Counted from the stretch's first letter, positions 1 through 8,476 are shown. The stretch: DNA of 64,000 bases from Nitrospira sp. (GCA_022843785.1 JALHMZ010000006.1:116043-180042); one strand, 5' to 3'. Made by a program: numbers and translations. Notes: generated by a model from the letters alone, not told the origin.

Positions 1-51
1 ACTGTCCTCTTCTCGTTCGCCCTCACCGCCGGATTGTGCCATAATCCTTCC

Positions 52-1878
52 ATGATTTTGAAACGCTGGCTCGTCGGGGATCCACTGAAGACAACTCAGG
101 CTGCAGGCCAGCGGTTGTCAAAAACGCTGGCCCTCGCCATTTTCTCCTCAAATAATATTTCGTCCGTTGCGTATGCCACGGAAGAGATCTTGCTGGTTCT
201 GGTCCTGGCGGGCACTGCCGCCCTTACCTTGTCGATTCCGGTCAGCCTGGCAATCCTTTTCCTCGTGCTCGTCCTGACAATATCCTACCGCCAGATCATC
301 TATGAATACCCGGAAGGCGGCGGGGCCTATGCTGTGGCGAAAGCGAATCTGGGAGAAATCCCGGCCCTCACGGCCGCCGGAGCTTTGATGATCAGCTATA
401 TCGTCACCGTCGCCGTGAGTGTCGCGGCGGGTATCGCCGCCATCACGTCAGCCATCCCCAGCCTATTCGTCCATCGGGAAGCGTTGGGACTTGTCGCCAT
501 CATCTTTATGGTCATCATGAATCTCCGCGGCGTGCGGGAGTCGGGGCAATTCTTTGCCGTCCCAACCTACTTCGCCATCGCAGCACTCATCCTGTTGGTG
601 GCGGTGGGCGTCATCCGGTCGCTGTACGACTTGAAACCCATTCCGATGACCATGCCTCTGGGATCGCCCATCGGAGGGCTGGAACCCTTGACACTCTTTC
701 TGGTTCTTCGCGCGTTTGCCGTAGGCTGTTCCGCCGTCACCGGCATGGAGGTCATTTCCAATGGCGTCACAGCCTTTCGACATCCCGAATCGAAAAATGC
801 CGCGACGACCATGATCTGGATGTCCGTCATTCTAGGATCACTCTTCATAGGCATCAGTTGGATGGCCTACCACTACGGCATTGTGCCCAAGGCCGATGAG
901 ACGGTCGTCTCTCAACTAGCTCGCCTGACGTTCGGCAGTGGAGCTATCTATTATGCCGTCCAGATCGGGACCATGCTCCTGTTGATCCTTGCCGCTAACA
1001 GCGCGTTTGCGGGCTTCCCGCAGCTCTCCTCGATTCTGGCGCGAGACGGATTCATGCCGCATCAGATGGCCACATTTGGCGACCGGCTGGTGTTCTCCAA
1101 CGGCATCATCATCCTCGGATTTCTTGCCGGTCTCCTTCTCGTGATCTTTCAAGGCGATACCCACGCCTTGATTCCCTTATACGCCATCGGCGTCTTCATC
1201 TCGTTCACCCTCTCTCAAACCGGCATGGTGAAGCGATGGCTCGTGAAACAAGGGCCTCATTGGCGCAAAAAATTAATTGTAAACGGCATCGGCGCCGTCA
1301 CGACCGGCGTGGCCACGACCATCATCGCCAGCACCAAATTCACAGAAGGCGCCTGGATCGTGTTCCTGCTGGTCGCCATCCTGATCCTCATGTTCCAGGG
1401 CATTCGCTCTCACTACCGGGCCGTATCGGAACAAATCACCCTGGACCGCAGGGGATCTCGGCCCCCGCTGCCTCGACGGAATGTCGTGATCATTCCGGTC
1501 AGCGGAGTGAATCGCGCCGTGATCCGCGCCCTGGACTATGCGAGAAGCCGCCCCGGTGAGATTCGCGCCGTGTATGTCGATCTTGACCCGGAAGAAAGTG
1601 CCAAGGTCAAAATTCAATGGGCCCAATGGGGTGGCGGTGTCAATTTGATCGCCCTCCCTTCTCCCTATCGTTCAGTCCTGGGGTCCCTCCTCGAGTACGT
1701 CGAGGAAATTCTGGAAAAAGATCCGAACACCTGGGTGACCGTTGTGATCCCTGAAATTCTTCCGGCCCGCTGGTGGCAAAACATTCTGCACAACCAACGC
1801 GCTCTGATGCTCAAAGGCGCACTCCTCTTCAAGGAACGGGTGATCCTCATGGATGTGCCGTTCCATCTGACGCGATGA
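52..1878 (+). CDS. KimA/YdaO-like APC-family potassium permease
   Basis: Integral inner-membrane transporter of the APC superfamily, about 608 aa. The N-terminus carries the family signature of KimA-type K+ importers ('SSVAYATEEILLV'), followed by about 12 hydrophobic segments up to residue ~460. A cytosolic C-terminal domain (about 480-608, 'RRNVVIIPVSGVNRAVIRAL') matches the soluble tail of KimA, which in Firmicutes sits under c-di-AMP control. Transport of K+ is inferred from the family; a general amino-acid permease role is the alternative. The ORF track starts at a TTG (34); the ATG at 52 gives the better N-terminus, though neither has a clear SD. The stop overlaps the next gene by 4 bp, so the two are probably co-transcribed. 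Confidence 0.8.
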   Translation: MILKRWLVGDPLKTTQAAGQRLSKTLALAIFSSNNISSVAYATEEILLVLVLAGTAALTLSIPVSLAILFLVLVLTISYRQIIYEYPEGGGAYAVAKANLGEIPALTAAGALMISYIVTVAVSVAAGIAAITSAIPSLFVHREALGLVAIIFMVIMNLRGVRESGQFFAVPTYFAIAALILLVAVGVIRSLYDLKPIPMTMPLGSPIGGLEPLTLFLVLRAFAVGCSAVTGMEVISNGVTAFRHPESKNAATTMIWMSVILGSLFIGISWMAYHYGIVPKADETVVSQLARLTFGSGAIYYAVQIGTMLLLILAANSAFAGFPQLSSILARDGFMPHQMATFGDRLVFSNGIIILGFLAGLLLVIFQGDTHALIPLYAIGVFISFTLSQTGMVKRWLVKQGPHWRKKLIVNGIGAVTTGVATTIIASTKFTEGAWIVFLLVAILILMFQGIRSHYRAVSEQITLDRRGSRPPLPRRNVVIIPVSGVNRAVIRALDYARSRPGEIRAVYVDLDPEESAKVKIQWAQWGGGVNLIALPSPYRSVLGSLLEYVEEILEKDPNTWVTVVIPEILPARWWQNILHNQRALMLKGALLFKERVILMDVPFHLTR

Positions 1879-2939
1879 CCGTGGGACGTGAAGCGTATCT
1901 CGTGAAGCGTATCTCGCAAACTCGGACCTCGTACCTAGTTCTGTTTGCCTCATGCCTGGCCATGGCTGCTCCTGCCCATGCGTTCAAGATCGTCGAACCG
2001 GCAGAAGGCGCTACCCTGATTGCTGGAAGTACCGTGACTGCGCAAGTAGATATGGGAAAAGACCGCGGCATCGTTGCAGTGCGCTACTACTGGTACGGCG
2101 GACAGGACGAAGCATTGGTCGAACAGGATGATGCCACCGCCACCGGCTCCATCGTTGCACCCGTTGCCTCGATCGGGCAGGCCGAACACAACCCACCCTT
2201 CGGCGGCCGCCTGTTGATCCCCACGGACGGCATCGGACCGATGCGGGTCCTGGCCGTCGCTGAAATCTCACGTGGACGTCTGGGCACACGCTCCGTCTTC
2301 GACGAAGTGATGGTTCAGGTTGAACCCAAGGCCGCCCTGACCACAATCGACTTTGCAACCGACAAGCCGCTCCAGCTCGGGCGGGCCGGACAATCCTCCG
2401 CCTTCGGCCACGTGGATTCTCTAGGTAAGATTTTCGAGTTGCCGGTTGTCGGTGAGTTCACCGACGGCATAGTCCGCCGGATCAGCGCTCCGGAAACCGG
2501 AACCACCTACGAGTCTTCAAGCCCAAACGTCATTAGAGTCATGTCCGGTGGACTACTCCAGATCGTCGGCAACGGCAAGACGGTGCTGACTGTGACCAAC
2601 CACGGCAAACAGGCTCTGCTCGATGTAGACGTAAACGTTAACGACGAGCCAAACGCACCGCCGATCGCCGATGCGGGGATAAGCAAAACCGTGAGAGCCG
2701 GATCAACAGTCAAATTGAGCGGGCTGAAAAGCCGCGACCCCGAAGGCGAAGCCCTGTACTATACCTGGAGCCAACTGCGCGGCAGCAAAGTGTCGCTGCT
2801 CGACGCAAACAACGCCGAGGCCTCCTTCCTCGCCCCGCATGTCTCAGAGCCAAGAACCTATCGATTCAAGCTGCGCGTGACGGACAAGAAAGGCGCGGAT
2901 AGCCTACCGGTGTTTGTGGATGTGACGGTGGAGCCGTAG
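1875..2939 (+). CDS. secreted protein with C-terminal PKD-like domain
   Basis: Exported protein of about 354 aa from the ATG that overlaps the permease stop (ATGA). A signal peptide is seen near residues 17-37 ('LFASCLAMAAPAHA'). The middle part has beta-rich Ig-like character. The last ~95 residues look like a PKD/REJ-type domain ('PPIADAGISKTVRAGSTVKL ... SRDPEGEALYYTWSQ'), typical of extracellular or periplasmic binding proteins. No catalytic motif is visible. The first codons are built from a 14-nt tandem repeat of the dispersed family described elsewhere, so the true start may lie further down (GTG codons follow) and the repeat may be a later insertion at the gene junction. Confidence 0.7.
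   Translation: MTVGREAYLVKRISQTRTSYLVLFASCLAMAAPAHAFKIVEPAEGATLIAGSTVTAQVDMGKDRGIVAVRYYWYGGQDEALVEQDDATATGSIVAPVASIGQAEHNPPFGGRLLIPTDGIGPMRVLAVAEISRGRLGTRSVFDEVMVQVEPKAALTTIDFATDKPLQLGRAGQSSAFGHVDSLGKIFELPVVGEFTDGIVRRISAPETGTTYESSSPNVIRVMSGGLLQIVGNGKTVLTVTNHGKQALLDVDVNVNDEPNAPPIADAGISKTVRAGSTVKLSGLKSRDPEGEALYYTWSQLRGSKVSLLDANNAEASFLAPHVSEPRTYRFKLRVTDKKGADSLPVFVDVTVEP
1887..1914. repeat. two tandem 14-nt units CGTGAAGCGTATCT
   Basis: Two exact copies of CGTGAAGCGTATCT, followed by CG. The same word occurs in the elements near 36.3, 48.4 and 56.7 kb. Here it sits between the permease stop and the signal peptide of the next gene. Confidence 0.85.
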
Positions 2940-2940
2940 C

Positions 2941-2975
2941 TTCGTGAAGCGTCGCTCGTGAAGCATAGTTCGCCA
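2941..2975. repeat. decayed copy of the GTGAAGCGTATCTC repeat
   Basis: Reads TTCGTGAAGCGTCGCTCGTG followed by AAGCATAGTTCG, a degenerate version of the 14-nt unit, right after the stop codon of the PKD-like gene. Confidence 0.5.
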
Positions 2976-3053
2976 AAGAGGGATCGTCTTGCCCCGTAGG
3001 TTTGGCGGCTTCGGTTGGGCTCTTCACCATGGCATCCGGTTAGCTTCAAGCAT

Positions 3054-3114
3054 TTGCCCTCAATGGTCCTTTCGCCTATACAGACATCATTTCAGACCTA
3101 GTCTCCTAGGCGAA
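3054..3114 (+). promoter_or_regulatory. promoter and inverted-repeat operator of antitoxin copy A
   Basis: -35 TTGCCC (3054-3059), a 17-bp spacer and -10 TATACA (3077-3082). An exact inverted repeat TTCGCCTA (3071-3078) / TAGGCGAA (3107-3114) overlaps the -10 and is conserved in copy B, as expected for antitoxin autoregulation (inference). Confidence 0.55.
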
Positions 3115-3124
3115 TGAGCCGATC

Positions 3125-3321
3125 ATGGCAACGCTCACGCTCTCTCTCTCAGATGAGGAACTCCGGCAATTGGAAGCGCTGGGTAAGCGCGAAGGTCTGA
3201 CGGTCGAACAGATGGTGCGCCTGGGCATCAACGACTTTATCGGCCAGCCTGATAACACGTTCCGTGCCGCTGCCAAGCGCGTGATGGATAAAACGCCGAG
3301 CTCTATCGGCGCCTGTTATAG
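3125..3321 (+). pseudogene. frameshifted Phd-like antitoxin (copy A)
   Basis: Paralogue of the intact 65-aa antitoxin at 4208. Residues 1-57 align almost perfectly ('KREGLTVEQMVRLGINDFIG'). Then copy A reads GATAAAACGCC where copy B reads GAGAAGAACGCC: one base is missing. With the base restored, the protein would end NAELYRRLL and stop at TAG 3319-3321, matching the copy B tail NAELYRRLS. As read, the frame runs on into unrelated sequence to 3496. The Doc partner expected downstream is absent; a convergent PIN-domain gene occupies its place. Confidence 0.75.
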
Positions 3322-3348
3322 TCCCAACTCACTTGCCTGCCAGCTCTG

Positions 3349-3789
3349 CTACCGGCTAGCGCCGAGAGGATGCACAACCCATTTGCCGAATTGGCGGAAA
3401 TCATCGTCGAAAGCGAACGCCGTCCCGATGCCGAGCCGTTTCATGATTGCGAAGCTGGTGCAATCCGTAAAGCTGAACCGCTTATCCGGATACTGACGGA
3501 AGATAGCCCAAGCTTTTTCCTCGTCGGCTTGAGTCATTCGAATGATGGGAGTGGTGGTCTCACCCAGCAAGCGGATTCCAAATTGCAGGGCTTGTTCGTA
3601 CCCAAGCCGCATGCGAAGGAGCGTGATGGTTTCATGGACGATCACATTACTGGTTACGAGGAGTCGATCCGTGGATTGCACGTACTGTAGCGCCTGATGA
3701 TGCAATCGATCGGTTTGATCCGCGAGGGCAAAGAACGCTGAGGTATCAACGAAGACGGACTTGCGGAACAATTGGGCGGATAGGCTCAA
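3349..3789 (-). CDS. PIN-domain (VapC-like) toxin
   Basis: 146-aa PIN-domain ribonuclease of the type II TA class. The acidic active-site residues are all visible: Asp in 'VFVDTSAFFAL' (~15), Glu in 'IVHETITLL' (~53), Asp in 'FTDCTSFAI' (~107) and Asp in 'FAFDDDFRQFG' (~126). Such toxins are Mg-dependent endoribonucleases, often cutting tRNA or rRNA; the target here is unknown. Its ATG overlaps the stop of the small upstream ORF by 4 bp, the usual antitoxin-toxin coupling. It lies convergent to the broken antitoxin copy A, apparently where a Doc gene once stood. Confidence 0.85.
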   Translation of the reverse strand: MSLSAQLFRKSVFVDTSAFFALADQTDRLHHQALQYVQSTDRLLVTSNVIVHETITLLRMRLGYEQALQFGIRLLGETTTPIIRMTQADEEKAWAIFRQYPDKRFSFTDCTSFAIMKRLGIGTAFAFDDDFRQFGKWVVHPLGASR

Positions 3790-3968
3790 GGCTTCTCGTG
3801 CAGATAGGTGTCGTGCTCGATGCTGATATCGGCAAATCCGCTGGCCCCGATGCCTGAGAGAGACAGGAGGGACTTTTTCTGACGAGCCACCCGCTTTTGC
3901 AGGCTCGACCGCTGGGCTGTCACGGTTCGCTTAACGTGAGTTTTGCGCCGTTTACTATGAAGTGCCAT
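3786..3968 (-). CDS. small basic protein, putative antitoxin of the PIN toxin
   Basis: About 60 aa, very basic at the N-terminus ('HSKRRKTHVKRTVTAQ') and more acidic at the end. It is called an antitoxin only because it lies upstream of, and overlaps by 4 bp, the PIN gene; no known antitoxin fold is recognised. The ATG at 3968 is preferred over the GTG at 3974 because GAGGG lies about 6 nt upstream. Confidence 0.6.
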   Translation of the reverse strand: MALHSKRRKTHVKRTVTAQRSSLQKRVARQKKSLLSLSGIGASGFADISIEHDTYLHEKP

Positions 3969-4051
3969 GCCCACCCTCTGTGCTGATGACGTTATGATAC
4001 CGCAGTCCCTCAGTGTTCACAATGATCGGCCATGATCGGCCATTGTTTCAA

Positions 4052-4093
4052 CTACACCTCACTCAACCGCATCGGCCCGTAGGTTTGGCGGGC
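4052..4093 (-). pseudogene. duplicated 3' tail of the HExxH gene
   Basis: Read on the minus strand this 42-bp piece encodes ARQTYGPMRLSEV followed by a stop, the same C-terminus as the intact HExxH gene whose tail lies at 4816-4857. It marks the junction of the tandem duplication: the duplicated unit was [antitoxin - toxin - HExxH tail]. A shorter piece of the same element (CCCGTAGGTTTGGCGG) precedes copy A at 2993. Confidence 0.8.
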
Positions 4094-4136
4094 ATGGTTG
4101 CACTATTCGATATGTCATCCGCTTAGCTTCAAGCAT

Positions 4137-4197
4137 TTGCCCTCAAAGGTCCTTTCGCCTATACTGACATCATTTCGGACGTAGTCTCCTAGGCGAA
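4137..4197 (+). promoter_or_regulatory. promoter and inverted-repeat operator of the Phd/Doc-like module
   Basis: -35 TTGCCC (4137-4142), 17-bp spacer, -10 TATACT (4160-4165). The inverted repeat TTCGCCTA (4154-4161) / TAGGCGAA (4190-4197) overlaps the -10 and ends just upstream of the GGAG ribosome site. Conservation in both copies supports a functional operator. Confidence 0.6.
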
Positions 4198-4207
4198 GGA
4201 GCCGACC

Positions 4208-4405
4208 ATGGCAATGCTCACGATCTCTCTCTCAGATGAGGAGCTCCAGCGATTGGAAACGCTGGGGAAGCGCGAAGGTCTGACGGTCGAGCAAATGGTT
4301 CGCCTTGGCATCAACGACTTCATTGGCCAGCCCGATGACGCATTCCGTGCCGCTGCCAAGCGCGTGATGGAGAAGAACGCCGAACTCTACCGTCGCCTCT
4401 CGTGA
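4208..4405 (+). CDS. Phd-like antitoxin of the Doc-like toxin (copy B)
   Basis: 65-aa intact antitoxin ('LTISLSDEELQRLETLGKRE'), with the short strand-helix-helix look of a DNA-binding antitoxin N-terminus and a C-terminal tail expected to bind the toxin. It is paired with the Fic/Doc-family gene that starts within its stop codon (GTGA). AAGGAG lies about 6 nt before the ATG. Function is inferred from pairing; the sequence itself is not a textbook Phd. Confidence 0.75.
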   Translation: MAMLTISLSDEELQRLETLGKREGLTVEQMVRLGINDFIGQPDDAFRAAAKRVMEKNAELYRRLS

Positions 4406-4794
4406 CCCGCTATCTTTCCATTGCGGAAGTTCTCGAACTGCACCAATCCGTCATCGAACACTGGGGTGGCGCGAGTGGCATCCGGGATCTTGGCTCGTTG
4501 GAATCTGCCCTCGCACAACCGCGTCAGAGCGTTGCTGGACAGGATCTCTATCCGGATCTCACAAGCAAAGCAGCAGCCCTATGCTTCTCTCTGGTCTTGA
4601 ACCACCCCTTTGTCGATGGGAACAAGAGAATCGGACATGCCGCAATGGAAACCTTTCTCTTCGTAAACGGCTCTGAGCTGCGTGCATCCGTCGATGAACA
4701 GGAGCGCATCATGCTCGATCTGGCCGCCGGCGCTCTTTCTCGCGAGAACTTTGTGGAATGGGTGACGCAACACACCGTCTCGACTACAAAATAG
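4402..4794 (+). CDS. Fic/Doc-family (death-on-curing) toxin
   Basis: 130-aa Doc-type protein. The Fic-fold catalytic loop is intact: 'HPFVDGNKRIGHAAMETFL' (about 72-90), with the invariant His, Asp, Asn, Lys and Arg. Phage P1 Doc phosphorylates EF-Tu and halts translation; the same activity is inferred here. The GTG start overlaps the antitoxin stop, so the genes are translationally coupled. It is the only fully intact Doc-like toxin of the duplicated locus. Its 3' end is followed within about 25 bp by the convergent HExxH gene. Confidence 0.88.
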   Translation: MTRYLSIAEVLELHQSVIEHWGGASGIRDLGSLESALAQPRQSVAGQDLYPDLTSKAAALCFSLVLNHPFVDGNKRIGHAAMETFLFVNGSELRASVDEQERIMLDLAAGALSRENFVEWVTQHTVSTTK

Positions 4795-4815
4795 TCCTTC
4801 CCTCTCCAACCAACT

Positions 4816-6381
4816 TTACACCTCACTCAACCGCATCGGCCCATAGGTTTGCCGTGCCTTCCTTAGTTCATCATGATGCCGTCGAAGGGCGGGGCCGAAC
4901 GTGGAGAGTGACACCGCTTTGCGATGAGGCTCGATCCTGCGTTCGACCTGCTCAATCGCCTCTGCCAATTGGCCGACCATACGGCGGCCCGAGCCGGTGA
5001 GCCAGCCGAGGTGGCGATCGGCATAGTGGAGGTCTTGGAGTGAGTAACGGACGGACTCGACTTCTTCCAAACATCGAAAGCGGGCCCGTTGAAGATCACG
5101 TGGCGTCAGCCCCGCGAGTTTCCACCGCGCCGATCCGCCAGGCCCTGATGCCCACGTCAAAAGCCGCTCAAACAGTATCGCGCCCATCGTGAAGGTAAAT
5201 GTCGCGTGGAGAATCCCGCGAAGCGGGCGGAGGCTCCGGCGCCAGGGCGAATAGAAAATCTGCTGATGGTGGTCGCCGTGATACATCACATATTTACGCA
5301 GCAAAAGATTCAGATGGTGGTGGCTGTTCTCGTGGGTCAAATCGTCAATTAAATCCAGATTGTCCCGATCGAAACAATTGATGAACGACAATCCCGGTCG
5401 ATGACGATAGCTGAAACTCACCACCCCCTTCGCCTTGAGCGGCACAATCCGCGATGTCAGTAAGGCCAGCACCCCAGCCCCTTCAGGCCAGGCTGCTTGG
5501 ATCGTCCTCCAAGCCCGGCTGATCCGTTCCGCCTGCTTCTGCTCTGTTCGGACAATCGCCCGAGGCTGCCGGTCTTTTCCATAGACTAACGTCGGACCGA
5601 TCGTCACCGGACACTGTTCAGCCTCGAGCGCCGCCTCTGTCGCCTGAGATGCCCAGCTCCATTCACCCTGCCCTCCCCATGCGGTCCATAACTCAGAGGT
5701 CTTTCGACCGACGCGCACCGAAATCCCACTCGTCCCGATCAGAAACGTCGACTGGCCGGACCCTCGTTTCAGACAGCGGCACACCTCGGCAGGAGCCTCG
5801 CGCCACTCTCCGGCAATTCCGACCGAAATGCCATTCCCTGCTTCCGCCCGCTCGAAGTTGGCATCGAATATTGCCGGTGCCTCCCATCGCGGCACCGTGC
5901 GCTGTTTGCACCACTTCACGGCAAGTCTCGGATCGAACAGGATCGATTCCTGCGTCAATTCACGCGCCAGCCTCCGGCACAAACTCGTGAGCCGTTTCTC
6001 AAGCCCAGCCGCGCGAGGACGGCCCAGAGGAAACAGATCGTGGAGGTAGCTGTTCTCAAAAAACTTTTCCTGGCATTCGGTGAACAGTTGCTGCGTGAAT
6101 TCGGCCCGATCCGGCTCTCGTTCCCATTGCTGGAGAATGTCCAAAAAATAGACGAGATCATTGAGCGACTCGATCCATCCGGCCACCTTCCAGTTGGAAT
6201 AGCTTTCGACTGCGAGCGATCGGCTGAGGATCTGGAACAATCCAACCGGAAGGTCATACCGGGAGGAGAGATCCGGATAATCGGTCTGAAGCTCTCGACA
6301 GAGATCCTGCAACAACCGCTGCATCGAGAGACGAAACTCATCGGTCAGACGAGTGAGAAGCGGCAACTCCAAGAGGGGCAT
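4816..6381 (-). CDS. HExxH motif-containing putative peptide-modifying protein
   Basis: 521-aa protein of the HExxH / peptide beta-hydroxylase-like family found with some RiPP clusters. The diagnostic metal site 'LTHENSHHHLNLLLR' lies near residues 343-357 and is followed by the family's 'YSPWRRSLRPLRGILHATFTF' stretch (about 378-398), which fits the usual 'YYAPWR..PRPLGGLL' pattern. Members are thought to be iron- and 2-oxoglutarate-dependent hydroxylases acting on peptides. No precursor peptide, radical SAM enzyme, cyclase or exporter lies next to it, so the substrate is unknown. Its last 14 codons were duplicated into the neighbouring TA locus. Confidence 0.75.
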   Translation of the reverse strand: MPLLELPLLTRLTDEFRLSMQRLLQDLCRELQTDYPDLSSRYDLPVGLFQILSRSLAVESYSNWKVAGWIESLNDLVYFLDILQQWEREPDRAEFTQQLFTECQEKFFENSYLHDLFPLGRPRAAGLEKRLTSLCRRLARELTQESILFDPRLAVKWCKQRTVPRWEAPAIFDANFERAEAGNGISVGIAGEWREAPAEVCRCLKRGSGQSTFLIGTSGISVRVGRKTSELWTAWGGQGEWSWASQATEAALEAEQCPVTIGPTLVYGKDRQPRAIVRTEQKQAERISRAWRTIQAAWPEGAGVLALLTSRIVPLKAKGVVSFSYRHRPGLSFINCFDRDNLDLIDDLTHENSHHHLNLLLRKYVMYHGDHHQQIFYSPWRRSLRPLRGILHATFTFTMGAILFERLLTWASGPGGSARWKLAGLTPRDLQRARFRCLEEVESVRYSLQDLHYADRHLGWLTGSGRRMVGQLAEAIEQVERRIEPHRKAVSLSTFGPALRRHHDELRKARQTYGPMRLSEV

Positions 6382-6524
6382 CGTGGATGACTCAACAATG
6401 GGTGACGTGGAGGACTGTAGCGCAGTGGAGTGACGGCTGCAAGGAAAGAGCTCCGTGGGAGGAGCACGGCACGAACGACCGGCTCCATGAAGCGGACCTG
6501 CTGTCGTGCTATACGGGTAGCCTA

Positions 6525-6737
6525 TTAGGCGGCCTTGGCATGCGTGTGCTTCGCCGAAATATGTGCGTCTGGCATGTCTGATTTAAGCTGGCGCATCCGA
6601 TTGTGAGCGATGAGCGAGTCGACGACGTTGCCGCAGGCAACGCATCGTAACCCCCGCATCCACATCGGCAAGAAACTCTCCTGCATGTCGATCAAATTGT
6701 CCGGAACCATAAGACCATGACATCTCGAGCAATTCAT
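6525..6737 (-). CDS. small zinc-ribbon-like protein
   Basis: 70 aa from the ATG at 6737, preceded by AGGAGG about 6 nt upstream; the ORF-track start at 6812 is therefore too long. Two CxxC pairs ('CSRCHG' near the start and 'CVACGN' ~34) make a plausible zinc ribbon. No catalytic residues are seen. Monocistronic; role unknown, possibly regulatory. Confidence 0.65.
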   Translation of the reverse strand: MNCSRCHGLMVPDNLIDMQESFLPMWMRGLRCVACGNVVDSLIAHNRMRQLKSDMPDAHISAKHTHAKAA

Positions 6738-6990
6738 GGAAGTCCTCCTGGTAACAGTTGGCATCTCACTTCGTTCATTCTGCGATGCCCATCTGTACCT
6801 CAAGAGAAGCAATCAGGATGCCAGGCCCTCTCCGTACACTCTTGCGCGTTTATGCGGGGAATCGTAGAGTGCCGGCCTGAAAGACCGTGAAACTGACAAA
6901 AATTTGGACTGAAATGACGGTATGGGACAAAATTGGCTCAGCATTATCCTCTCTTTGCATAACAGGTTATTGGGAAGAGGGTAGTTACTA

Positions 6991-8439
6991 ATGTCGCTGA
7001 ACAGGCTGGAACTCGAGCAGGCCGTGATGGAAATCGCGCCGATTCTACGTGGAGGCTGGATTCAAAAAATTCAGCAACCCGCCCCCGATACCCTCCTGTT
7101 GGACATTCGTGTGCCAGGACAGACCCATCGCCTGCTGATTTCCTCCAGGCCGGACACGTCCCGCTTACATCTGACCAACCACCCGCTCCAAAACCCACCG
7201 ACCCCCCCGGCTTTTTGTCAGTTCCTGCGGGCCCACTTCCAAGGGGCCCGAATCGACGGTATCTGCCAAGTACCGAACGACCGCATTGTGGAAATTCACT
7301 GTGCCTGCAAAGCAGGCACACACACAATCGTGTGCGAACTGACGGGCAGAAAATCCAACATACTGATACTTGATGCCGACAGGCGGATACTCCGCAATTT
7401 AGCGAACGAGCGAGATCTCGTCACGCAACCGTATGTCTATCCGGCGCAACACGGTAAGGATCGGCAAGAGACCTGGTCGAATCGTTTTCCCGGCTCCCTC
7501 GGCGGCAATTTTCCGATCTCGGCTGAAATCGATGCGTATTACCGGGATAAGGAATCCACGCTCGCCGTCGACCATGCTAAAGAAGCACGGCTGCGAGTGT
7601 TGCGAAACACCCTCAAGAAAGAGCATCGGCGGATCCAGGCATGGCGGGAAGACTTGGACCGGGCCGCCAGGTACCGTGACTATGCCCGCTATGGAGAATT
7701 GATCAAAGCCAACTTGGGTACGATAGCCAAAGGAGCCGATCATATGACGGTTACCGATTACTTCGATGAACAATTGCCGGAAGTCACGATTCCGCTCGAC
7801 CGCACAAAATCTCCTCAAGGCAACATGGACGACTATTTCCGAAAACATCGAAAACATATAGCTGCCGAACGCGAGTTGACGCCGCGCATCGAGCAGGCAG
7901 AACGCGAATTGGAACGATTCCGGGCAGAACTTTCAGCGCTTGAGCAAGGAACCTGGACTCCACCTGCTGCCTCTCCTTCCAGCTCCAGCGTCAAAGCACG
8001 GATCGCAACGCGCAACAACCGGCCATCCGGCGAAACACAGCGACGCGGTCCGTTTCGCCGCTTTATGTCAGCTGACGGGTTGCCGATCTTTGTCGGACGT
8101 AATGCGCGAGAAAATGATGAGCTGACTTTCGGCTTAGCCAAGAGTGACGACCTCTGGCTCCATGCCCGCGGGGCACCAGGCTCTCATGTCGTCGTACGAC
8201 TGGGAAAAGGGGCCGATGCACCGGTCGAAACTCTGCGTGACGCCGCGACGCTGGCATTGCTGTACAGCGACTTAAAGAAAAGCGGCAAAGGCGAGGTTGT
8301 CTATACCAGGCGCAAGTGGGTGAAAAAGGCCAAGGGCCAGGCACCCGGTGCCGTGACCATCACACAAGAAAAATCGCTGCATGTCAGCCTGGACAAGACC
8401 AGATTGGATGCCTTAAAGGTTCGCTCGGCCGGCGAGTAA
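6991..8439 (+). CDS. NFACT family protein (RqcH/Tae2/FbpA-like)
   Basis: 482-aa protein with the NFACT architecture: an N-terminal NFACT-N domain ('MSLNRLELEQAVMEIAPIL'), a charged coiled coil around 180-320 and a C-terminal NFACT-R domain (about 340-450, 'DDLWLHARGAPGSHVVVRLG'). In bacteria RqcH binds stalled 50S subunits and adds alanine tails in ribosome quality control; the 'LWLHARGAPGSH' motif is the family signature. At 482 aa it is shorter than typical ~560-aa members, mostly in the linker. It stands alone, followed after 37 bp by the sigma-54 activator gene. Confidence 0.85.
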   Translation: MSLNRLELEQAVMEIAPILRGGWIQKIQQPAPDTLLLDIRVPGQTHRLLISSRPDTSRLHLTNHPLQNPPTPPAFCQFLRAHFQGARIDGICQVPNDRIVEIHCACKAGTHTIVCELTGRKSNILILDADRRILRNLANERDLVTQPYVYPAQHGKDRQETWSNRFPGSLGGNFPISAEIDAYYRDKESTLAVDHAKEARLRVLRNTLKKEHRRIQAWREDLDRAARYRDYARYGELIKANLGTIAKGADHMTVTDYFDEQLPEVTIPLDRTKSPQGNMDDYFRKHRKHIAAERELTPRIEQAERELERFRAELSALEQGTWTPPAASPSSSSVKARIATRNNRPSGETQRRGPFRRFMSADGLPIFVGRNARENDELTFGLAKSDDLWLHARGAPGSHVVVRLGKGADAPVETLRDAATLALLYSDLKKSGKGEVVYTRRKWVKKAKGQAPGAVTITQEKSLHVSLDKTRLDALKVRSAGE

Positions 8440-8476
8440 ACACTCCTTACCATCCCTTTTCTTCCATTCTCAAGAC

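Larger units (their letters stand above)
2993..3321. repeat. tandem duplication, copy A (promoter plus antitoxin)
   Basis: This stretch and 4076-4405 are direct repeats: both begin CCCGTAGGTTTGGCGG, share the region from 'TAGCTTCAAGCATTTGCCCTCAA' to the antitoxin start, and continue through the antitoxin gene. Copy A has acquired substitutions and a 1-base deletion near the end of the gene. Confidence 0.85.
4076..4405. repeat. tandem duplication, copy B (promoter plus antitoxin)
   Basis: Direct repeat of 2993-3321; this copy keeps an intact antitoxin frame and its Doc-like partner. Confidence 0.85.

Noticed and set aside
1887-1914. Tandem repeat as CRISPR
   Set aside because: Only two 14-nt units with no spacers; no cas genes in the window.
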